DNA of 64,000 nt, taken from the NCBI RefSeq assembly GCF_021117295.1, contig NZ_CP088247.1:1389501-1453500 (forward strand), written 5' to 3'. Below the pieces are notes generated by a model. The model ran no database searches and had not been told where the DNA came from. It saw only the letters and a program-made list of their open reading frames with translations. Made by a program: the position numbers and the translations under genes. This document shows, piece by piece, positions 43,341-55,000 of this stretch (its first letter is position 1; every line of letters starts with the position of its first letter). Origin of the DNA: Methylorubrum sp. B1-46. Its GTDB lineage: Bacteria; Pseudomonadota; Alphaproteobacteria; Rhizobiales; Beijerinckiaceae.

Positions 43341-43396
43341 AGATGAGGACGGATAGGCCATCCTCACGCATCGCAAAACCTCGATATCGGCGCCCG

Positions 43397-43672
43397 TTAT
43401 CGAACGGAAGGCGAAGGATTGCCTGGTCGCACGCGGCCGGTTCGGGCATCGAACACGGAGCCGCGCAACTGATCGCTTGACGGCGCCACGCTCCCGCTTT
43501 CGGCACGGGCTCCCGGCGTGAGGGTGAACGGACCGCTGGGCGGCGCATCCTGCGCCGTGCTGCTGTTGTAGGTGGTCTTCGGCTGCACTTGTCCGAGCGC
43601 AACGGTCGTCCCGCCAGCAACGCTGAAAATTATGAGCATAACCATTGCGGCGCTGCGAACCGGCACTGACAA
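43397..43672 (-). CDS. Small exported hypothetical protein
   Basis: A 91-residue frame starting with TTG at 43672, six bases after GGAGGAG (an in-frame GTG lies six bases further). The signal peptide is convincing: VPVRSAAMVMLIIFSVAGGT, then TVALGQ. The mature part is short, polar and rich in serine, threonine and proline (SSTAQDAPPSGPFTLTPGAR). Not recognised. It is convergent with the porin gene. Confidence 0.5.
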   Translation of the reverse strand: MSVPVRSAAMVMLIIFSVAGGTTVALGQVQPKTTYNSSTAQDAPPSGPFTLTPGARAESGSVAPSSDQLRGSVFDARTGRVRPGNPSPSVR

Positions 43673-44213
43673 TCGTTTCTCCTCCAACAGATCCTATACA
43701 GAGGCAAACGTCGGCAGGCCGGCCTACAATCCCGAAAGATGCGACCGGCAATTCTCAATTTATGACGAATGTGCTTTGACGCACATCAACGGTTGCTCCG
43801 ACGACATGCCATTCGGAGGGTTGAAGCACGCGCATGATGCCCGAGCTGCGTGCTCGACGCGGCTCATTGGGTGCGATGAATGCCTTCAGTGCCTTCTACG
43901 GGTGTGGCAGCGTGGTGTTGGCGTGGGCTGGAGTGGCAGCGATGCGCCTGGACGATGAAGGTTGAGATGCGCACGCCACGCTACACGACGCAGGTCGATG
44001 AATTGCCAGTCGCGCAGGCCAGAAGGGTCACCTTCCGACCCTGAGCAGACTCCAGAATGGCCCGCTGTAAGACAGGCTGTCGATTCGGCAGCGACCTCTA
44101 ATTGAATGGCGCAGCTTCGTGCCGGTCTGTTTCCAAACCGTGGGACTACTGCTGCGGACATGGGACTGCGAACTTGTTGCCGGGGAAAGCTCTACCCGCA
44201 GCCATGATGCTCG
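43673..44213. other. Stretch without a recognised gene
   Basis: I see no supported coding frame, RNA or element in these 540 bases. They lie between a small exported protein gene and the cut receptor gene and may be decayed sequence downstream of the insertion-sequence region. Confidence 0.4.
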
Positions 44214-44525
44214 TTAGAAGCGGGCCGCCACACCGCCCATGATCGTGCGGGGTGCGCCCGGTGTCGCGTAGCGGCTCTGGAAAGCGCGGTCGTAGTAGGT
44301 CGCGTCGAACAGGTTGTCGACGTTGAGGTAGATCCGCACCTCAGGCGTGATCCAGTAGTACGAGATCAGGTTGAAGACCGTGTACTCCGGCAATCGGAAG
44401 GTCGACAGCGCAGTGCCGGCCACGCGTTGGCTGACATAGGTCACGCCACCACCCAAGCCGAGGCCACGCAGATCCGACCCCTGGAACTCGTACACGCTCT
44501 GGAAGGCGAGACTGTCAGCAGGAAT
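44214..44525 (-). pseudogene. C-terminal end of a TonB-dependent (siderophore-type) receptor, cut by an insertion sequence
   Basis: The last 103 residues of an outer-membrane receptor are readable up to the left end of the IS element: SLAFQSVYEFQGSDLRGLGL, GTALSTFRLPEYTVFNLISY, YWITPEVRIYLNVDNLFDAT and YYDRAF. The D-N-L-F-D-x-x-Y motif and the terminal aromatic residue (AARF) are typical of TonB-dependent siderophore receptors. The frame stays open to 44525, where the inverted repeat begins, and the rest of the barrel is not found on the far side of the two IS elements within this window. Confidence 0.85.
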
Positions 44526-44609
44526 TGTCCGCCGTCAGCACTCCTGAGACATACTGAGGGTCTTCACGAACGGAGGATAGCTGGTTCATCGTCGCCTCCA
44601 GGAGCGAAG

Positions 44610-44984
44610 ATGAAACAGACGTCCGGGCCGGTACGGAAGCCGGCAGAAGCCGTGATCAAGGACATCCGCCGCGCGACACGCCGGCAGTTCTCGGCCGAGG
44701 AGAAGATCCGCATCGTGCTGGAAGGCCTGCGCGGTGAAGACAGCATCGCCGAGCTGTGCCGGCGTGAGGGCATCGCCAGCTCGATGTACTACGGCTGGTC
44801 CAAGGAGTTCTTGGAGGCCGGCAAGAAGCGGCTGGCCGGCGACACGGCCCGCGCCGCGACCGCTGATGAGGTCCAAGATCTGCGCCGCGAGGCGGGTGCG
44901 CTGAAGGAAGTCGTGGCCGACCTCGTCCTGGAGAACCGCCTGCTGAAAAAAAGCATGACCGCGGCTGGGGGCGACGAGGCATGA
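44610..44984 (+). CDS. IS3-family transposase OrfA
   Basis: A 124-residue protein with an IS3-type helix-turn-helix: TRRQFSAEEKIRIVLEGLRG, ELCRREGIASSMYYGWSKEF, then a leucine-zipper-like helix VQDLRREAGALKEVVADLVL and ENRLLKKS. It binds the ends of the element and, by frameshift or coupling, joins OrfB. The ATG at 44610 follows AGGAGCGAAG. Its stop overlaps the OrfB start by four bases (ATGA), so OrfB may be made as a separate protein by coupling. Confidence 0.9.
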   Translation: MKQTSGPVRKPAEAVIKDIRRATRRQFSAEEKIRIVLEGLRGEDSIAELCRREGIASSMYYGWSKEFLEAGKKRLAGDTARAATADEVQDLRREAGALKEVVADLVLENRLLKKSMTAAGGDEA

Positions 44985-45961
44985 GGTACCCGGCCTCTGA
45001 GAAGCTGGAGATCATCCAGTTGGTCGAGCAGTCTCACCTGCCGGTGCGCGCTACCCTGGAGAAGCTCGCCATCCCGCGCGCCACCTTCTACCGCTGGTAT
45101 GACGCCTTCCAGTGCGGCGGCCCCGAGGCATTGGCGGATCGTCCCTCGCGGCCCAGCCGGGTCTGGAACCGTCTGCCGACAGAGATCCGCGAGCAGATCG
45201 TCGCCCTCGCACTGGAGGAGCCAGAGCTCAGCCCGCGCGAGCTGGCGGTGCGCTTCACCGACGAGCGGCGCTACTTCGTCTCGGAGGCAACCGTCTACCG
45301 CCTGCTCAAAGCCCAGGACCTGATCACCAGCCCGGCCTACATCGTCGTCAAAGCCGCCGATGCGTTCCACGACAAGACGACCGCACCCAACCAGCTCTGG
45401 CAGACGGACTTCACCTACCTGAAGGTCGTGGGATGGGGGTGGTACTACCTCTCGACCGTGCTCGACGACTTCTCGCGCTACATCGTGGCGTGGAAGCTGT
45501 GCACGACGATGCAGGTTGGCGACGTCACCGCCACGCTCGACCTTGCGCTGGCGGCGGCCGGGCTCGACCATGTGCAGGTGGCGCATCGGCCACGGCTGCT
45601 CACCGACAACGGATCGAGCTACGTCGCGGGTGATCTGGCCGACTGGCTCGGCAGTCAGGGTATGACCCACATCCGCGGTGCCCCGCGCCATCCGCAGACG
45701 CAGGGCAAGATCGAGCGCTGGCACCAGACGCTCAAGAACCGCATTCTACTCGAACACGCTTACCTGCCCGGCGAACTCGAGGCGCGTGTGGCCGCCTTCG
45801 TCGAGCACTATAACCATCTCCGGGCTCACGAGAGCCTGGGCAACCTCACCCCTGCCGACGTCTACTTCGGCCGCGGCGAGACGATCTTGCGTGAACGGGC
45901 GCGGATCAAGCGTCAGACCCTCATGGATCGCCGCTTGCGCCATTACGCGCAGGCTGCCTAA
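44981..45961 (+). CDS. IS3-family transposase OrfB (DDE integrase)
   Basis: A 326-residue catalytic subunit. An N-terminal HTH (EKLEIIQLVEQSHLPVRATL) leads to a DDE core of the rve fold: first Asp in LWQTDFTYLKVVGWGWYYLS, second in PRLLTDNGSSYVAGDLADWL, and Glu in QTQGKIERWHQTLKNRILLE. No stop codon or frameshift interrupts it, so the element looks competent for transposition. It starts at 44981 inside the end of orfA. Confidence 0.92.
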   Translation: MRYPASEKLEIIQLVEQSHLPVRATLEKLAIPRATFYRWYDAFQCGGPEALADRPSRPSRVWNRLPTEIREQIVALALEEPELSPRELAVRFTDERRYFVSEATVYRLLKAQDLITSPAYIVVKAADAFHDKTTAPNQLWQTDFTYLKVVGWGWYYLSTVLDDFSRYIVAWKLCTTMQVGDVTATLDLALAAAGLDHVQVAHRPRLLTDNGSSYVAGDLADWLGSQGMTHIRGAPRHPQTQGKIERWHQTLKNRILLEHAYLPGELEARVAAFVEHYNHLRAHESLGNLTPADVYFGRGETILRERARIKRQTLMDRRLRHYAQAA

Positions 45962-46035
45962 CCTCTCAACCCAGGTGGACCAGAGCCTCCGTTCCTGAGC
46001 ACCTCAAAGCGTCTCAAATCATCTGACAACGGACA

Positions 46036-47131
<1,096 letters not shown>

Positions 47132-47442
47132 ATAGCCGCGATCCAGACCAAAAACGCTCAACCCTCAAAGCCAACGAGAAAATCCAGCCGAGTCGATCAG
47201 ACGGAAACCGGATTACTCCGCCTTCGGCTTACGCAAGCGATGGACTTGCCACGTCAGCATCATGCTCGAAGCCATCAAGGCTGCGTGCAGGAGTTGAAGG
47301 AGAAGCGATCCGTCTTGCATCGGCTGAATCTCGCGGACCTGGCAGTGCCAGAACGACGGGAAGCGCTAGCAACGAACGGGCCAACGTCCACCATGGCGCG
47401 CTGAGCCTCGGGTACTCGACGGATTCGGGCCTGATCGGCCGT
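47132..47442. other. Stretch between the decayed IS and the HPP gene
   Basis: About 310 bases without a supported gene. A short plus-strand frame (VQELKEKRSVLHRLNLADLA) has no recognisable start or family. Probably leftover sequence from earlier rearrangements. Confidence 0.35.
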
Positions 47443-48582
47443 CTACGCTGCGACGGGGCTGGGAAGCGCGAGGGTCCTGGCCGAGAGCAGGCGCGTCAGG
47501 GTCGCGAGGAGGTCGGTCTGAGTGATGATGCCCAAAACGCGGCGTTCACCATCCACGACCACAACCGCATGGGTGCGACCGTCGGTCAGCGAGGACGCCA
47601 GCGCGACGACCGGCTCGTCCGGGCCGGTCGTCTGGGCCTCGGACATCACCTGCGCGATGCCCCGCTCGCCATGCAACGTCAGCTCGCGTAGGCCGAGCGT
47701 GCCGAGCAGCCGGCCGGCCCCGTCCACCACGGGCAATGTCCGGATGTTGCGTGCGATCAGGAGTTCCCGCGCCTGCTCGGCGCTGCCATCCGGCGCGATG
47801 GTGACCACGTCGCGCGACATGATCTCGGCGCAGGTCAGGTCGCCCTGCGTGCGCACGAGCGCGCGGAGTTCGACTTGGCGGAGGAGCCGATCGAGGTCGG
47901 CGCGGTCGATGTCCAGCGTCTCGTGCAGCTCGAGCAGTGCGGCATCCACGTCTTCCTGTCGGAAGCCGACACGCAGCGGCGCGGGCAGGTCCGCCGTTCC
48001 GTGCGTGTTGACCGGCGCTGCCACGGGAACGTGGGGATAGTTGCGGCGTGAGATCTTGTGGAAGGCGATGCCGAGCGCGACCAGAATGACCGAGTTCACG
48101 CAGACCGGGAATAGAGGAAACAGAAAGCCCGCGGACGTGACGGCCGGGCCGCCGATCAACGCCGTCAATGCGGCCGCGCCCCCAGGCGGGTGAAGGGAGC
48201 GAGTGAGCGACATCGCGGCGATCGCAAGCGACACCCCGACGCCGATGGCCACAACCGGGTCCGGAATGAAGCGGGCGGCGAGCACGCCCATGAAGGCCGA
48301 GATCGTATTGCCGCCGATGATGGACCAGGGCTGCGCCAGCGGGCTCGCGGGCACCGCAAACAGCAACACCGCCGAGGCGCCCATCGGAGCGACGATGAGC
48401 GGGATGTCAGGCCCCTGACCGAAGACAAAGCCGCAGATCAGGCCCGTCAGCGTGATGCCGACCAGCGCGCCGAGGCACGCGACCACACGTTCCCGCAGGG
48501 TCGCACCTGCCAGGATGGGCCTGAACAGCCGAAATCCGGATGACCTGCCGGCTTGGCGTTCGGGGATGGCAGTCTTGGACAT
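47443..48582 (-). CDS. HPP-family membrane protein with CBS domain pair
   Basis: A 379-residue protein. The N-terminal half is the HPP domain with four helices: PLIVAPMGASAVLLFAVPAS, AQPWSIIGGNTISAFMGVLA and the signature TRSLHPPGGAAALTALIGGP. The C-terminal half has two CBS motifs, CAEIMSRDVVTIAPDGSAEQ and IRTLPVVDGAGRLLGTLGLR, then THAVVVVDGERRVLGIITQT. Some HPP proteins act in nitrite transport; with CBS domains the activity may respond to an adenosine nucleotide. The ATG at 48582 was chosen over a proline-rich extension. Confidence 0.88.
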   Translation of the reverse strand: MSKTAIPERQAGRSSGFRLFRPILAGATLRERVVACLGALVGITLTGLICGFVFGQGPDIPLIVAPMGASAVLLFAVPASPLAQPWSIIGGNTISAFMGVLAARFIPDPVVAIGVGVSLAIAAMSLTRSLHPPGGAAALTALIGGPAVTSAGFLFPLFPVCVNSVILVALGIAFHKISRRNYPHVPVAAPVNTHGTADLPAPLRVGFRQEDVDAALLELHETLDIDRADLDRLLRQVELRALVRTQGDLTCAEIMSRDVVTIAPDGSAEQARELLIARNIRTLPVVDGAGRLLGTLGLRELTLHGERGIAQVMSEAQTTGPDEPVVALASSLTDGRTHAVVVVDGERRVLGIITQTDLLATLTRLLSARTLALPSPVAA

Positions 48583-49099
48583 CCTCGTGCGTCCCTCGCT
48601 TGCCGGCTCCGCCCGAGGCGCCCATCGGATGGGCGGAGGCTCGGAAGATCGACGCGGCACACTGGTATACCAGATACCGATTTACCGGCCGCATTCGAAA
48701 TTGCAACGTGCTGAGGCACGTTGCCTGCAATCGAGGCAGAACCGGCTGGGCACGCGATGGCCGGAACATGAGAGACTGAACCGCTCCGGCTTTCGCGGAG
48801 CGGTTCAGCATCGGCTTCGCCATGGGCGCGTTGTCCGGATTGGTGATGTCCTGCCCATTCGGCATGAGCAACGTCGGCCCGCGCCGGCGCTTTCTCGCCA
48901 CCCTGATGGAAATCATCGGGACCGGAAAGGAACCGTGGGTCTGCATCAGCCGAAGAACCGCAGGCGGATGGTTTCGCTGACTCCGAGAGCGATCGAGGTG
49001 ATCCTCGCTGCGGGCCGATTGACGCGCTGCACCGCCCTGGGGAACCCAGAGCGGTGCATCACTCGGTGACGGCGGCTTGTTGGACCGTCCCTCCGCGTC
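48583..49099. other. Intergenic stretch with a strong hairpin
   Basis: About 517 bases without a supported gene between the HPP gene and the end of the giant gene, both read on the minus strand. At 48777-48807 a perfect 12-bp stem occurs (TGAACCGCTCCG, loop GCTTTCG, CGGAGCGGTTCA) with no T-run on either side. It could be a terminator-like or repeat element. Confidence 0.5.
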
Positions 49100-52000
49100 T
49101 CAGGCGATATGCATCAAGGTCTCGAACTCACCCAAGACCGGTGAGAGCGGGGCGAGAGCCTGATCGCTCGTCTCCTGGTCCAGGTGCAGCGATTGGTGGC
49201 TGACCGGGTCAGGCGTCGCGGGCATGGCGAATCGCACTCCGAAGTTGAAATGCGTCGGCGTCGGCGTGCTGAACAGCGCCTTGGGGACCGTGATGCCGCT
49301 CGGCGCATCCGTAACCATTGTCGATCCAAGTCCCGGTTCACCTGCAAGAGGCAGGTGTGGATCCGCGGCACCGCCACCAACCGCCTGCGAGACCGATTCG
49401 GAGCCGTACAGTTCGGACATCGCCGAGGTCATCGTCGCGTAGACGTCGTTGGGGATGGCGCCGTCGGGAAACCAGACGAATTTCTCGACCCCACCGCTCT
49501 GCATGCTGAAGGCTGTGCTGTCCGATGCCGGCTCGCCGAGGCCGGTCTCCGAATTGGCCGTCAGCGCGGACAGAGCATTCGGGCCGGGCTCACGCAGGTC
49601 GAGGGTGAAGGAGCGCAGATCCAGCACATAGGGTGAGCCGGCCTGCGGCGTGCCGTTGAAGGTCAGCCGCAGGGTCTGCACGCCCTCCGCCAGGGTGATC
49701 CCGATCGGTTCCGAGGCCTGGAACGGTGCCGCGCCGAAGCTGGTGCCGCCATCCTGAAGCGCCGCCGTGCCGAGCGCCGCCCCGCCGTTGAGCGAGACCG
49801 CGATGCTGGCGTTCGCCAGCGGGGTCTTGGCCAGGAAGCTCAGATCGTAGGTGCCGCCGGTCGGTGCGTTGATGGTGTACTCCACCCACTCGCCCGGTCG
49901 GATGTAGCCGATGTCGTTCTGGCTGTTGACGAACTCGACCGCTTCACCCGCCCGGAAGGTGGTGCCGCCGTCGCGTCCGGCATTGTCGTTGTAGGCGATG
50001 CCCTGGCCGCCGGTGTCGAAGTTCGACGCGTCCACCGTCAGCACGCCGTTCGTGAAGGTCGGCGCCGTCCCGTTGAAGGGGTTCTGCGGATTGCTCGGAG
50101 CCGTCAGCGTGAACGACCGGAAGTCCTGGCTTCCGCCCGAGAACGTCACCCGGACGATCTGCGTCCCCGCATCGAGCGCGATGTCGTCGACCTCCCGAGC
50201 GACGAAGGTGTTGTAGCTGCCCGTGCTCGGATTCGCGATCGACCCGCTCGTCGCGTAGGGTGTTGCGACGCCCGGCTTGTAGAAGTCGACTTTCGCCGAG
50301 CGGCCGGTCTCGCCCCCGTTCGAGAGAAGCAGGTCGAGATCGTAGGCTCCGGCCGTCGGAACCGAGATCGTGTACTCGGTCCAATCACCCGCATCGATCC
50401 AGCCGATGTCGCCCGCCCCGGTCTGCTCGACCGCGCTGCCGGCCCGGCCGCCATTCGTGCCCCCCTGGAGGCCCGCCGCATCGTTGTAGGCGACGCCCTG
50501 GCCCCCGTTGTCGTAGTTGGAGGCGTCGACCGTCAGCACCCCGTTCGAGAAACCTGCCGCCGTGCCGCCGAAGGGCGTTTGAGTGAGCGGCGTTTCGCGC
50601 AGGTCGAGGGTGAAGGAGCGCAGATCCAGCACATAGGGTGAGCCGGCCTGCGGCGTGCCGTTGAAGGTCAGCCGCAGGGTCTGCACCCCCGCCGCTAGGT
50701 TGACCCCGATCGGGGCCGAGGCCTGGAACGGTGCCGCGTCGAAGCTGGCGCCGCCATCCTGAAGCGCCGCCGTGCCGAGCGCCGCCCCGCCGTTGAGCGA
50801 GACCGCGATGCTGGCGTTCGCCAGCGGGGTCTTGGCCAGGAAGCTCAGATCGTAGGTGCCGCCGGTCGGCGCGTTGATGGTGTACTCCACCCACTCGCCC
50901 GGTCGGATGTAGCCGATGTCGTTCTGGCTGTTGACGAACTCGACCGCTTCACCCGACCGGAAGGTGGTGCCGCCGTCGCGTCCGGCATTGTCGTTGTAGG
51001 CGATGCCCTGGCCGCCGGTGTCGAAGTTCGACGCGTCCACCGTCAGCACGCCGTTCGTGAAGGTCGGCGCCGTCCCGCCGAAGGGCTGCTGAAGGCCACC
51101 CGGCAGCGCCGCCACCGCGACCGCCAGCGGTGTGGATACGCTCGCCGCACCGTCCGAGGCCGTCACCTGCAGGGTCAGCGAACCGGCGGTCAGCGGCGTG
51201 CCGCTGATGACGCGGGTCGCCGCGTTGAAGCTCAGGCCCGCCGGCAGTCCGGTGACGGTGTAGGCGAGCGCGTCGCCGTCCACGTCCACGAACGTGCCCG
51301 CGGGAATGGTGTAGCTGAAGAACTGCCCCTGCGTAGCGCTGGCGCCCGAGAGCGTCTGTGCCACGGTCGGCGCCACGTTGGCGCGATCGATCGTGAAGGT
51401 GTCGAGATCGAAGGCGCCGCCGCCGAAAGTGAGGCGGACCGTCTGGACACCCGCCGCCAGATTGACCTGGACCGGCGCGGTGGCGGTGAACGAGGTGTAG
51501 TTGTTGGTGTCCACCACATTGGCCGAGGCCGCCGTCACGTAGGTCGAGCCGTTCTGCTCGAACGAAGCGGTGATGGTGCGTCCCGGATCGGGGGAAGCGG
51601 CGGCGAAGGTCAGCGTGTGGACGCCGGCCCGTGCCACGTTGACCGTGTACTCGATCCACTCGCCGGCCGCGATGTAGCCCACGGCCACGTTGTTGCCGAC
51701 GATGTCGACACCCTCGTTTCGGCCCGCCGTGCCCCCCTCGTCGTTCGCCGTCGTGTCGTTGTAGGCCACACCCTGTCCGCCGAGATCGAAGCGCGTGGCG
51801 TCGATCACAACGGGGGCGGCCCCGATCTGCGGCGCGGTACCGCCGAACGGCGTCTGGGCGGTGTTCGTCGTGTCGAAGAAGTTGACGAGACCGTCACCAT
51901 CCGTGTCGCGCTGCAGGGCGTCGTTGATACGGTCGCCATTCGCGTCGTTCGTGCTCGTCAAGACATGCGGCTTGACGTTTTTGATGACGAACATGTGGTC

Positions 52001-55000
52001 GTTGTAATCGTAGTTTCCGGCACCCGGATAGTCTTGGATGCCGATATACGTCCCCGCGATCACGGCTCCATTGGCGTCGCGCGCCTCGAAGAAGCGGATC
52101 AGGTGGCCCTGATCGTCGCCGACGAGCTGGCCGAATTGGGGATCGATGCGGTTGGCGACCGGATCGGTCCAGGACGAGTAGGTCGGCCGGCCATCGACGG
52201 AGATGTAGAGGCCGAACGGCGTGCTCTGGTTGATGGTCCCGCGCGCCACGCTCGCGCCCGCGCCCGTGCCGGTCACCAACTGGTCGGGCAGCACGGTCTG
52301 GCCCTGCTGATCGTCGTTGGCGAACAGGTTGGTGACCTGCGACGAGGCGAGGCCGTGGAAGCCGAGCCGCGCCACGTTGCCCTGGTTGAGGAAGGCCGCG
52401 ACCTGGATGACCTCGACCGCCTTCGTCGCGTCGAGCCGCTCCAGGTAGGGCATCAGCACCTCGTTGCCGACGGTCTCGACACGACCGCCATTCGCCAGAT
52501 CGCCCTGGGCCATGTCGGTGCTGTAGCCGAGGGCCTTGACGATCTGGGCGACCGTCGGCTCCGAGTTGTTCTCCGAGAACTCCTGGGCGAGGCCGGCGAG
52601 CGCGATCACCTTCTCGCCCTGGACGAAGTCGTTCGACCGGATCGTCAGCGTCGACTCGGTCAGGTCCGCGCCGGCGGACGTACCGTTATGCGTGCCGACG
52701 AAGCGGACCGTGACGGTCGCGCTCGCATTGGCCGCGATCGAGGCCGGCGGCGTGCCGACGATCTGGAACGCGGCGCTGCCGGTCGTCACGCTGTCGATGG
52801 TGAGCGCCGCGGAGCCGTCGTTCCGGATGGTGAACGTCGCCTCGTTGCGGAAGGCCTGCGAGGCGTTGGCCGGCGAGTCGATGTTGGTGAAGACGAGACG
52901 ATCCCCGGCCGCCGCGTCGTCGAGCCCGCTCACCACCATGTGCTGGCCGAAGCCGACCGGCGTCACGCCCTCGATGACGAACAGGTTGTCGTTATAGTCG
53001 TAGTTGATACCGGTATAGTCCATGACCCCGAGATAGACGTTCGGGATCACCTTCCCCTGCGCATCGAGCGCCTGGAACATCTTCACCGTGTGGCCTTGCT
53101 GCGCGCCCGGAACCTCGACGTTGCCGCGCGGATTGAGCCGCGGATCGGTGGACAATCCGGCCACCGAGATGCCGAAGATGTCGTTGCCGGCCCAGGCGTC
53201 CGGGATGGCCACCCGGTCGAAGGTGCGGGTCGCGAAGGTTGTGTCGTTGCCGGCATTCGGGAGCAGGCGCTGGTTGTCCGTTCCCTCGTGATCCCAGAAC
53301 CGGACGTTGGCTCCCTTGTCGCCGGGGTTGTGGATGTGCAGCGTCGCGCCGCCGGTGCCGTGGAAGGCGGCGATCTGAGTGACCTTGGCCTGCGTGACCC
53401 CGTCGGCGATGCGCCAGTAGGGCGACAGCACCTCGGTCTCGTCGGTCTTGGCGAAGACGTCGTTGGTGCTCAGCACCGAGTTCTCACCGCCGCCGCGTAG
53501 CGTCAGGCCTTCGATGACGTTGCCGAAGCCGAAGATCTTCCAGATCTCGTTGACGTTCGGCTCCTGCCCGCCCTCGTCCCGCGCCTGCCAGAAGCCCGCA
53601 AGATCGATCGTGGTGACCGGCGTGTCGGCATCGTTGGTGATGAGCTTCAGCGCGCCGGTGAAGACCGTCGAGGTCGCGTCGATGTTGCTGGTCGGCGGGG
53701 TGTAGGCGGCCCGGTTGAACAGCACCGTGACATCGGCCGATTGGCCCGCCGCGATGGTCAACCCGTCGAGCTGGGTCGGATTCGCGAGGACGAACGGACC
53801 GGTGAGGTCGTAGTCGGTGAGGGACAGCGTCTCGGTGCCGGTATTGGTGATCCGCACCGTACCGGAATCCTTGAAGTCGCGATCCGCCGCGTCGGGCGCG
53901 ACCGAGTCCGGATCCTCCAGGTAGCTGAAGTGTAGCCGGTTATCGAGATAGGCCGGATCGAGGCTCTGGACCGCGATGTCGGCGTTCGGGTTGCCGGGTG
54001 CCCGCCGCACGTCGAGATAGTCGAGCGCGTTCGCGCCCGGCGCGGACGACAGCACACGCAGCGCGTAGGAGGTGCCGGCTTCGAGGTTGACGTAGACGGT
54101 GCGCTCGCCCGCCGTCCCGACGCCGGGGAAGGCGATTTCCTCGGTGGCGGTGCCGTTGAGGAAGAGGCGCAGCGTCCCGCCATTGGCCGCGCCGGCATTG
54201 GCCGCGAGGTCGAGGGCATAGAGGCCGTTGGCCGCGACCTTGAAGTAGAACTCCACGGCTTGGCTGTTGAGGATGCGGGTCGAGCTGTCGGCGGTCTGTT
54301 CGAGCTCGATCCGGGACTCCGTCGTGACGGACACGTAGTCCGGCTCGAAGGGCGGCGCCGCGGTGCCGGTGGCGACGCGAAGCTGATCGATGTTCGGGCC
54401 GACGGCGTTCGGGGCCGTGACCGTGACGGTGTTGGCGCCCTGCCGGAGGTTCACGATCGCCGTCTCGAACTGCCAGGTGTTCTCCGCATCCGGTCCGAAG
54501 CCCTCGAAGTTGACGGGACCGAGATTGACGCCGTTGACCGTGAGCGAGAGCGGACGGTCCGCCTTCGAGGCCGCCAGCGCGTAGCGGAAGCCGATCTCGA
54601 ACGAGCCGGCGCTCGCCGCATTCACCGTCCAGGTGATCGACTGATCGCCGGTCCCGTCGAAATCGACGAAGCCGGTGCCGACTTGGTTGCGGTTCTCCGT
54701 GACGACCTTGGCGCCGACGATCTGCGCCGTCTCCGCCTCGTAGAAGGTATAGGGGGTGCTCGGCACTTGTGCCTCGGGCACCAGCACCTCGATCTGATCG
54801 ATGTTGGGCCCCGTCGCCGCGACCGACTTGAACGTAATGGTGTTCAAGCCGGCCACCAGGTTGGCGGGCACGTCGACCGTCTGCCAGACCGTCCAGGCCG
54901 GGTCACCCGTCACGCCGGTGGGCGGGACGAAGCTGACATTGCCGAGGCTCACCCCGTTCAGCACGGCCTCCAGCGGCCGGTCCGCGGTGGCGCCGTTGGC

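Larger units (their letters stand above)
44526..46035 (+). mobile_element. Complete IS3-family insertion sequence (about 1510 bp)
   Basis: Two overlapping frames for an IS3-type transposase lie between imperfect inverted ends. The left end begins TGTCCGCCGTCAG and the right end, read on the other strand, begins TGTCCGTTGTCAG; further matches (TGAGAC, TGAG, GAACGGAGG) follow. No clear target duplication is visible (AAT on the left, GAC on the right), perhaps because the right end abuts another element. It has cut a TonB-dependent receptor. Confidence 0.85.

Noticed and set aside
48777..48807. Hairpin as an intrinsic terminator for the giant gene
   Set aside because: The 12-bp stem is perfect but lacks a T-run in either direction and lies about 300 bases past the stop codon; left as an unexplained hairpin.
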